A stretch of 39,565 bases of DNA, from positions 1 through 39,565 of the forward strand of contig CANQRU010000033.1 in the NCBI GenBank assembly GCA_947626395.1. Reading direction: 5' to 3'. Made by a program: the position numbers and the translations under genes. Positions 33,955-39,565 of the stretch are shown piece after piece. A model generated the notes under the pieces. It was given only the letters and a program-made list of their open reading frames with translations. It was not told the origin of the DNA and searched no databases. Source of the DNA: an uncultured Lachnospiraceae bacterium (GTDB taxonomy: Bacteria > Bacillota > Clostridia > Lachnospirales > Lachnospiraceae). Each line of letters opens with the position of its first letter. The first letter of the stretch is position 1.

Positions 33955-33984
33955 ATTATAGATTTTCCCAGCGGCGTTTGTCAA
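33955..33984 (-). promoter_or_regulatory. Promoter for the epimerase gene
   Basis: TTGACA and TATAAT, both perfect, are separated by 18 bases. It lies about 20 bases from the divergent promoter of the heparinase-like gene, so both could share control. Confidence 0.75.
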
Positions 33985-34005
33985 CGATTCTGATGAAGGG
34001 AATGC

Positions 34006-34034
34006 TTGACTTTTGCCGGAAACCATATCATACT
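34006..34034 (+). promoter_or_regulatory. Promoter for the heparinase-like gene
   Basis: TTGACT and CATACT are separated by 17 bases. The leader to the ATG is about 100 bases and shows no recognised riboswitch. Confidence 0.45.
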
Positions 34035-34138
34035 CTGGATATAGAGTCTCAGAGATCCGACGACGGAAACAGAACGCGAAAATGGAATTACAAGAGCAGA
34101 ATCTTTACAGAAAATAATGAAAAACGGAGAATCGACCT

Positions 34139-36178
34139 ATGCTCGCTGAAATTGCTTCAAACATTGTGATAGAATCATCTGCCGTATACCGCGGTCTTCC
34201 TGCCGCCGCGGACCGGGCGGCGTGGGAGAACCTGCCGGAAGATCTGAAGGCGGCGCTGATCACCGAAGGGGAGAACTATCTGGGTTACGCATACCCGCAG
34301 ATCCTGGCCACGGACTACATGGAATTTACAAGGACCGGCAACCGGGTTCATTACGAGGACAAGCAGTTCGCCCGCCGGACGGCGCTCTGTGCGCTGGTCC
34401 TGGCAGAATGCGCGGAATATAAAGGACGGTTTCTGGATGATATCGTCAACGGCATCTTCCTGATCTGCGAGGAAAGCGGCTGGCAGCTTCCGGCCCACAA
34501 TTCCGCAGACGGGCCGCAGATGCCGCTGCCGGATGTGACCGAACCAGTCGTCGATCTGTTCGCCGCCGAGACCGCGGCGGTTCTCGGCGTGGCGGAATAT
34601 CTGCTGCGGGACGCGCTGGCGAACGTAAGCCCGGCCATTTCCACTTTAGTCAATGATAATCTGCAGAGAAGAATCTTCGTTCCGTATCTGACCAGATACT
34701 TCTGGTGGATGGGCAACGGTTCCAGACCGCTCAATAACTGGACGTCGTGGTGTACGCAGAATGTGCTGCTGGCGGCGTTTACGAGAGAACCGATCCCGGC
34801 AGTGAAGCAGAACGAGGCATCATTCTCTGCAACTACAACTCAGACGGATGGTTCTACTCCGGAATGCGGCAAAACAGCAGTTTCCACAACTATGTCTCGG
34901 ACGGACGGTACTGCGGCGGAAAGTACCGCATCGGCATCGATTCTCCCACCCGACTGGAAAGACCGCGTCTTCCGTCAGGCCTGCGCAAGTCTCGATTATT
35001 TTCTGGCCGACTATGAGGAGGACGGCTGCTGCGACGAGGGAGCGCAGTATTTCGGCCACGCGGCGCTGACGCTCTTCGAGTCGCTGGAAGTGCTGAACGA
35101 TATCACCGGCGGCCGGTTCAGCGGTGTGTACCGGGAAACAAAGATCCGCAACATGGCCGCCTACATCCTGAACGTCCATGCAGCCGGACCGTACTATCTC
35201 AATTTTGCGGACTGCTCGCCCCTGGCGGGCCGCCGCGGTGCGCGGGAATATCTCTTCGGAAAACGGACCGGCAGCGACGCCCTGGCGGCATTCGCCGCCC
35301 GGGATTATGCGGAGAGCTCCGTATCAGAGAAACTGGCCGTGGAAGAACACAACCTGTTCTACCGCGCTCAGGCTGTATTCTGCCATGAGGAAATGATGGC
35401 GGCGGCCGGCTCCCCGTCCGTTGCAGCGCCCCCCGACATCTTCTACCCCAGCACCGGCCTCTTCATCGCCAGGGACGATCATTTCTGCCTGGCCGTCAAA
35501 GCCGGAGACAACGATGACAATCATAATCACAACGACACCGGCAGCTTCATCATTTACAAGGACGGACGGCCGCTGTTCATCGACCTGGGCGTGGAATCCT
35601 ACACGCAGAAGACTTTCTCCGACCGGCGCTACGAGATCTGGACCATGCAGTCTGCCTGGCACAACCTGCCCACCATCGGCGGCGTGATGCAGGCGGCAGG
35701 ACCTCAGTACGCGGCGGCCGGCGTAATCATGCATCAGAATCGCGCCGAATCCCGCATCTCCATGGACATCGCCCCCGCTTATCCAGATAACCGGATCCGC
35801 TCTTACATCCGCGCTGTCTCTCTGGAAAAGGGGCGCCGGATCGTGATCCGCGACGCCTGGGACCTGGCGGAGGCGATGCCGGTGGTTCTTACGCTGCTCA
35901 CCTGCGAAAAACCCTCTCTTTGTTCCTGCACGGAAACAGGAACAGAGTGTCACCCGCGCCCTGCCTGCATGGAAGCACAAGAAGCGCGTCACTGGCGCCC
36001 TTCCTGCATGGAAATACAGATCGGCGCCCTTGCCGCATGCCGCGTCAGAGGCGCCGAACAGATCAACATGGAGGAGATCCCGATCACCGATCCCCGTCTG
36101 GCCAAAGCCTGGCCGAAAAGCATATACCGTATCCTCATCACCGCGGGCAGCGATTCCTGTGAGCTTGAGATCATCTAG
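34139..36178 (+). CDS. Heparinase II/III-like polysaccharide lyase with in-frame insertions
   Basis: The 679-residue protein has an alpha/alpha-barrel N-terminal half (ENYLGYAYPQILATDYMEFT; RYFWWMGNGSRPLNNWTSWC; LADYEEDGCCDEGAQYFGHA) and the C-terminal heparinase II/III domain (LAVKAGDNDDNHNHNDTGSF, IDLGVESYTQKTFSDRRYEI). Members cleave uronic-acid polysaccharides. No signal peptide, so cytoplasmic. Two insertions stand out. Residues 216-270 are Thr/Ser-rich with an internal imperfect repeat. Residues about 593-628 are encoded by the CATGGAAATA hairpin repeats and fall in the beta-sheet C-terminal domain between LLTCEKP and IQIGALA. GGAG lies nine bases before the ATG. It ends two bases from the convergent solute-binding gene. 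Confidence 0.9.
   Translation: MLAEIASNIVIESSAVYRGLPAAADRAAWENLPEDLKAALITEGENYLGYAYPQILATDYMEFTRTGNRVHYEDKQFARRTALCALVLAECAEYKGRFLDDIVNGIFLICEESGWQLPAHNSADGPQMPLPDVTEPVVDLFAAETAAVLGVAEYLLRDALANVSPAISTLVNDNLQRRIFVPYLTRYFWWMGNGSRPLNNWTSWCTQNVLLAAFTREPIPAVKQNEASFSATTTQTDGSTPECGKTAVSTTMSRTDGTAAESTASASILPPDWKDRVFRQACASLDYFLADYEEDGCCDEGAQYFGHAALTLFESLEVLNDITGGRFSGVYRETKIRNMAAYILNVHAAGPYYLNFADCSPLAGRRGAREYLFGKRTGSDALAAFAARDYAESSVSEKLAVEEHNLFYRAQAVFCHEEMMAAAGSPSVAAPPDIFYPSTGLFIARDDHFCLAVKAGDNDDNHNHNDTGSFIIYKDGRPLFIDLGVESYTQKTFSDRRYEIWTMQSAWHNLPTIGGVMQAAGPQYAAAGVIMHQNRAESRISMDIAPAYPDNRIRSYIRAVSLEKGRRIVIRDAWDLAEAMPVVLTLLTCEKPSLCSCTETGTECHPRPACMEAQEARHWRPSCMEIQIGALAACRVRGAEQINMEEIPITDPRLAKAWPKSIYRILITAGSDSCELEII
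35912..36055. repeat. Hairpin repeat locus 2, inside the heparinase-like gene (three to four units)
   Basis: Unit 1 has a strong stem, GTTCCTG with CAGGAAC and outer CTCT/AGAG arms, around the loop CACGGAAA. Units 2 and 3 carry CCTGCATGGAAGCA and CTTCCTGCATGGAAATA. A degenerate fourth unit follows. GGCGCC recurs at 35994, 36023 and 36050. The 53 bases 35964-36016 match 14822-14874 at 50 positions. The reading frame of the host gene stays open throughout. Confidence 0.8.
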
Positions 36179-36180
36179 GA

Positions 36181-37452
36181 TCAAAACCCTTCCGCACCGT
36201 ACTTCTTCGCTTCCTCCTTACGGGCGTCGTCCATCATCTTCACGCATCCCGCGGCGTCCGTTTTGCCGCGCAGGAGGCTGTTATACGCCGCCGCCACGTC
36301 GTCCGCACTGTAGCCGACGATCCGGGAAGCCGCGGTGGAGACCCTTTCCTTTTCCGCGATGGACGCCTGCGCGTCCGTCACCATTTCCGACTGGATATTG
36401 GTGGTCTGTCCCTTAAAACAGCTCACCGTGGAGATCCCGTCGAAGGCCACGTTATAATTCTCCGGGGACGCGCAGAAAGCGAGGAATTCCTTTGCCGCCT
36501 CCAGCTGCTGCCCGTTCTTATTGATCATCATCATGTTCAGATTGCCGCCCTCGTAGGTGCCCTCCTCCGCGGTGTTCATGAACACCGGCATGACGGCGAA
36601 ATCATCGATGCCGTACTTCTGTCCCTGTTCAAAATCCGTATAGAACCAGGTATCCCATATAAACGTCATGACGGCGTCGCCGCTGCCGAGATCCGGACTG
36701 ATATCCGACCAGCCGGTCCGCAGATAGTCCGATCCGAACCAGCCTTTCTCCGCCGCGCTGCCGATCCATTCCGCCATACTCTCCACCTGCGGGATCCCGG
36801 AGTAGGATATCTCGTTCCGGTTCAGCTTCTCCAGAAGCTCCGGATCATCCGCGAAAACAGGATCCAGCCCGAACTGGTACATCCATGTACAGCCGTCCGC
36901 CGGCCAGCAGATCGGCGTATAGCCGGTTTCCGAAAGCACCTGACAGAGTACGTCAAACTCCGCCTGCGTCGTAGCGGGCTTTATCCCCAGACTGTCCAGG
37001 ATCGTCTTGTTGTAGTAGCAGCCGGATACAGAGTTCTCCCAGAACGGCAGCCCCAGAAGGTTCCCGTCCCTGTCCTCGCAGTAGGCCCGGGCGCTGTCCG
37101 TCAGATCATCGGCCCACGCCTCGTCATTCAGATAACAGAAATTACCGGCCACATCGAACCGGTTCAGATCCGCGTTATGAAAATGGAGAAATACATCCGG
37201 AACATTTCCCGCCGCGAAACGCTTCGCGGCCTGCGTCTCAAAATCAGCGTCCTCAATTTTGATGAGATTCAGCTTATTGCCGGTTGTTGACTCGTAGTGT
37301 CCGAAAAGCGCGGTCATGTAACTTTTCTCCATATCGCTCTTTCGGCCCATCACCGACAGGGTGGTATGCTTCTGGCCGCCTCCCCCGCCGCAGGCTGTCA
37401 GGCAGACCATTACTGCAAGTATCAGCAGAGCGGAAACGCGCTGTCTTTTCAT
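36181..37452 (-). CDS. Extracellular solute-binding lipoprotein (family 1)
   Basis: The 423-residue protein has a lipoprotein signal (MKRQRVSALLILAVMVCLTA then lipid Cys21 and GGGGG), and a family 1 sugar-binding-protein body: FAAGNVPDVFLHFHNADLNR, LLGLPFWENSVSGCYYNKTI, WDTWFYTDFEQGQKYGIDDF and the C-terminal AKEFLAFCASPENYNVAFDG. Proteins of this family deliver sugars to ABC importers. No permease or ATPase gene is adjacent; instead a hybrid histidine kinase gene lies 18 bases upstream in the same direction, so it may deliver a ligand to a sensor kinase. GGAGG lies eight bases before the ATG. Confidence 0.92.
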   Translation of the reverse strand: MKRQRVSALLILAVMVCLTACGGGGGQKHTTLSVMGRKSDMEKSYMTALFGHYESTTGNKLNLIKIEDADFETQAAKRFAAGNVPDVFLHFHNADLNRFDVAGNFCYLNDEAWADDLTDSARAYCEDRDGNLLGLPFWENSVSGCYYNKTILDSLGIKPATTQAEFDVLCQVLSETGYTPICWPADGCTWMYQFGLDPVFADDPELLEKLNRNEISYSGIPQVESMAEWIGSAAEKGWFGSDYLRTGWSDISPDLGSGDAVMTFIWDTWFYTDFEQGQKYGIDDFAVMPVFMNTAEEGTYEGGNLNMMMINKNGQQLEAAKEFLAFCASPENYNVAFDGISTVSCFKGQTTNIQSEMVTDAQASIAEKERVSTAASRIVGYSADDVAAAYNSLLRGKTDAAGCVKMMDDARKEEAKKYGAEGF

Positions 37453-37470
37453 GGCTCTCTCCTCCTTCGG

Positions 37471-39462
37471 TTACTCTTCGCGCTCTGATCTATCTTTCGT
37501 TCTGTTCAGAAGCCGTCCCACCATTTCCTTCACCGCGTTCATATCGATGGGCTTGCCCAGATGCCCGTCCATACCGGCCGCAAGCGCGTCCCGCACGTCC
37601 TCAGCGAAGGTATTGGCCGTCATGGCCACGATCGGGATCGTCTTCGCCTCCGGATGGCTGCCGGCGCGGATCTTCCGCGTGGCCTCATATCCGTTCATCA
37701 CCGGCATCTGCACATCCATCAGGATCATATCGTAATATCCCGGCGCGGACTTTTCGAACATCTCCACCGCTTCCCGGCCGTTTTCCGCCAGCTCGCATCC
37801 CGCGCCTTCGATATCAAGCATCTCCGTCAGGATCTCCGCGTTCAGCTCATTATCCTCCGCCACCAGGAACAGCTTTCCTTCCATCGCGCCGGCAGTCTGC
37901 GCCTCCGAAGCGCCTTCCTGCCGGGCATTCGGATCCGCTGACAGCTGCTCCTGCGACCGGAGATCCTCCTGCTCCGGCAGAGCAAAGGACAGTTCCACCG
38001 TAAAAGTGCTGCCCCTGCCGGGCGCGCTCTCCACATGGATGATGCCGCCCATCAGGTCCACCAGATTCTTCGTGATCGCCATGCCGAGCCCTGTTCCCTG
38101 GATCTTATTGGTAACGGAGCTGATCTCACGGCTGAAGGGAGCGAATACATGCTTCTGGAATTCTTCGCTCATGCCGATGCCGTTATCCTTCACCTCAAAA
38201 CGCAGCTTCACATACTGCCCGGCCGGCTGCGCCTGCGGAAGCTCCGTCACGGTAAATTCGATATTGCCGCCGTCCGGCGTATATTTGACCGCGTTCGACA
38301 GGAGGTTGATCAGGATCTGGTTCAGCCTCAGCTTGTCGCCGACCAGCTGCTTGGGCGGCGTTCCCTGCACGCGGATCGTGAAATCCTGCTTCTTCGCTTT
38401 CGCCTGCGGCATCAGGATGATATTCAGCTCCTCCAGAAGCTCCGGCAGGCTGAACCGGTCCACGTTCAGCGACGTCTTTCCGCTCTCGATCTTGCTCATA
38501 TCCAGCACGTCGTTGATCAGGCTCAGCAGATGATGACTCGACGCCATGATCTTGCGGGTGTATTCCCGCACCTTGTCCGCATCGTCCGCGTCCTTCTCCA
38601 GAAGCACCGAGAAGCCGACGATGGCGTTCATCGGCGTGCGGATATCGTGGGACATATTGGACAGGAAATTGCTCTTGGCCTCATTGGCGCTGCGCGCCGC
38701 CGTCAGGGCTTCCTGCAGCTTCTGGTTCATCTGCTGCTCCTGGGTGCGATCCGACAGTACGATGATATATTTGACCACGTTCTGAATGCTCTGGTGGTAT
38801 ACGGTCATACGGTACCAGCGGCGCTCCCCGGTGGTCTGGTGCATGTACTCGCATTCCCGGTACCGGCTGCCGCCGATCGGGATCGCTTCGATCTCCTGCT
38901 TCGGGATCACCACATCGAAATTGACCGCGCACTTCTCCATCACCCGGATGTCGGCGCGGGCCTCCTCCGCCGAAATGCCCAGGAGCCGCTCGATATTAGG
39001 ACTGATGTAATCCACCGACTGATCTGTGCCGTCCAGCATGATGAAAATATCATCCACGCTGCTGGAAAGCACATCGAACATCAGTTCCCTGTACTGAAGC
39101 TCCGTCCGGTTCTTCCGCGACTGGTTATAGCCGCGCCAGATCACAAACACAACCGCGGCCACTCCCAGCAGCAGAAAGACAACGGCCAGCACGTTCACAG
39201 TGGTCTTCTGTACCGCAAGGAATCCGGCGCTGACCACATTTAACGGAACCGCGCTCAGAAGGATATAATCCTGATAGCCCACCGGCTGATACAGGATACA
39301 GTTGTCGACACCGCCGATTTTGCACCGCACGAGACCGGAAACCCCGCTTTCCCAGTCGCTTCGGACCCTGGCTGCCTCCGTATCGCTTAAATCGGACGCG
39401 GCCTGCAGATAGACAAGATAATTGCTGAATACATTGCCTCCGGTCCAGGTAGAAAGAAGCAC
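37471..39462 (-). CDS. Hybrid histidine kinase/response regulator, N-terminus truncated
   Basis: From the listed GTG the product has the end of an extracytoplasmic sensor domain (to about 85), a membrane helix (87-109), a PAS domain (about 125-235), a dimerisation helix with phospho-acceptor His272 in SNFLSNMSHDIRTPMNAIVG, an HATPase domain (Asn396-region LLSNAVKYTPDGG, DNGIGM, GTGLGMAI) and a receiver domain (530-655; phosphorylated Asp583 in LMDVQMPVMNGYEA, Lys637 in GKP). It has no output domain. Homologous-looking sequence continues upstream (CFVIHSDGR) but a TAG at 39499 stops the frame, and beyond it lies AT-rich DNA with an inverted repeat. The gene is therefore 5'-truncated or frameshifted. 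Confidence 0.85.
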   Translation of the reverse strand: MLLSTWTGGNVFSNYLVYLQAASDLSDTEAARVRSDWESGVSGLVRCKIGGVDNCILYQPVGYQDYILLSAVPLNVVSAGFLAVQKTTVNVLAVVFLLLGVAAVVFVIWRGYNQSRKNRTELQYRELMFDVLSSSVDDIFIMLDGTDQSVDYISPNIERLLGISAEEARADIRVMEKCAVNFDVVIPKQEIEAIPIGGSRYRECEYMHQTTGERRWYRMTVYHQSIQNVVKYIIVLSDRTQEQQMNQKLQEALTAARSANEAKSNFLSNMSHDIRTPMNAIVGFSVLLEKDADDADKVREYTRKIMASSHHLLSLINDVLDMSKIESGKTSLNVDRFSLPELLEELNIILMPQAKAKKQDFTIRVQGTPPKQLVGDKLRLNQILINLLSNAVKYTPDGGNIEFTVTELPQAQPAGQYVKLRFEVKDNGIGMSEEFQKHVFAPFSREISSVTNKIQGTGLGMAITKNLVDLMGGIIHVESAPGRGSTFTVELSFALPEQEDLRSQEQLSADPNARQEGASEAQTAGAMEGKLFLVAEDNELNAEILTEMLDIEGAGCELAENGREAVEMFEKSAPGYYDMILMDVQMPVMNGYEATRKIRAGSHPEAKTIPIVAMTANTFAEDVRDALAAGMDGHLGKPIDMNAVKEMVGRLLNRTKDRSEREE

Positions 39463-39494
39463 CCGGCCGTCGCTGTGAATGACAAAGCAGGTTC

Positions 39495-39565
39495 TTCTCT
39501 AAAAGTTGGTGATTCTTCTCCATTTCCTGGTGTTTCACCAACTTTCATAGAAGATCTTCTCCATT
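39495..39565. other. AT-rich right-edge segment with inverted repeat, breaking the kinase gene
   Basis: AAAGTTGGTGA and TCACCAACTTT form an exact 11-base inverted repeat with a 22-base spacer. TTCTTCTCCATT and ATCTTCTCCATT recur within the same 70 bases. The segment is clearly more AT-rich than the kinase gene and has no open reading frame continuing the sensor domain. It may be the end of a mobile element or a sequence-assembly artefact at a contig edge. Confidence 0.5.

Noticed and set aside
38035-39243. 402-codon plus-strand frame
   Set aside because: It lies opposite the histidine kinase domains, whose motifs are intact; no ribosome binding site or recognisable protein.

Overview
The window looks like a chromosomal segment of a gut-type Firmicute, most likely a Lachnospiraceae member of the Clostridia with fairly high GC. 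This rests on strong AGGAGG-type ribosome binding sites, TTGACA/TATAAT promoters, and marker genes typical of that group (YerC/YecD TrpR-like protein, DUF1836 protein, TSCPD protein, RlmD-type iron-sulfur methylase, PcrA with its C-terminal basic domain, a two-hairpin-free clostridial hydratase of the aconitase family). The species call is inference. No rRNA, tRNA, CRISPR array, complete insertion sequence or prophage was found. No gene-free stretch exceeds about 250 bases.

Region 1-6.9 kb (all minus strand): a patchwork of small genes. In transcription order these are a TetR regulator with its own operator and promoter, an ABC-2 exporter (ATPase and permease), a LacI-type regulator, a MATE efflux pump, a four-helix membrane protein, a NUDIX hydrolase, a TfoX N-terminal-domain protein, a histidine phosphatase, and the start of a further gene that leaves the window. 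Base composition changes from gene to gene. A degenerate leader motif (core TGGnnCARAGCGAAAA) occurs just before four of the starts, which suggests cassette-like assembly.

Region 7.0-11.7 kb: a minus-strand pectin-utilisation operon with GH105 unsaturated galacturonyl hydrolase, GH28 polygalacturonase, CE8 pectinesterase and a NodB-type polysaccharide deacetylase. None has a signal peptide, so the enzymes probably act on imported pectic oligosaccharides in the cytoplasm.

Region 11.8-20.9 kb (minus): MgtC/SapB membrane protein, ferredoxin-fused aldo/keto reductase, a zeta-toxin-like kinase with an overlapping small partner, an aconitase-family hydratase missing its N-terminus next to a PrpF isomerase, a second histidine phosphatase, an XRE regulator and a flavodoxin.

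Region 21-25.2 kb: a glycosyltransferase 2 fused to a MarR-like module, a flavin reductase divergent from an HxlR regulator, and a FecR-domain lipoprotein coupled to that HxlR gene.

Region 25.2-34 kb: housekeeping genes (RlmD-like methylase, small membrane protein, PcrA helicase, TSCPD protein, RidA, DUF1836, YerC, nitroreductase, NAD-dependent epimerase), many with readable promoters and terminators.

Region 34.1-39.6 kb: a heparinase II/III-like lyase, an extracellular solute-binding lipoprotein and a hybrid histidine kinase whose reading frame breaks near the right edge.

The most unusual signals are a family of short hairpin repeats with a conserved CATGGAAATA loop, present between genes near 14.8 kb and also in frame inside the lyase gene near 36 kb; the cassette-like leader motif in the first 5 kb; the truncated aconitase; and low-complexity insertions in several otherwise conserved proteins (PcrA, RlmD, the lyase, the glycosyltransferase fusion).
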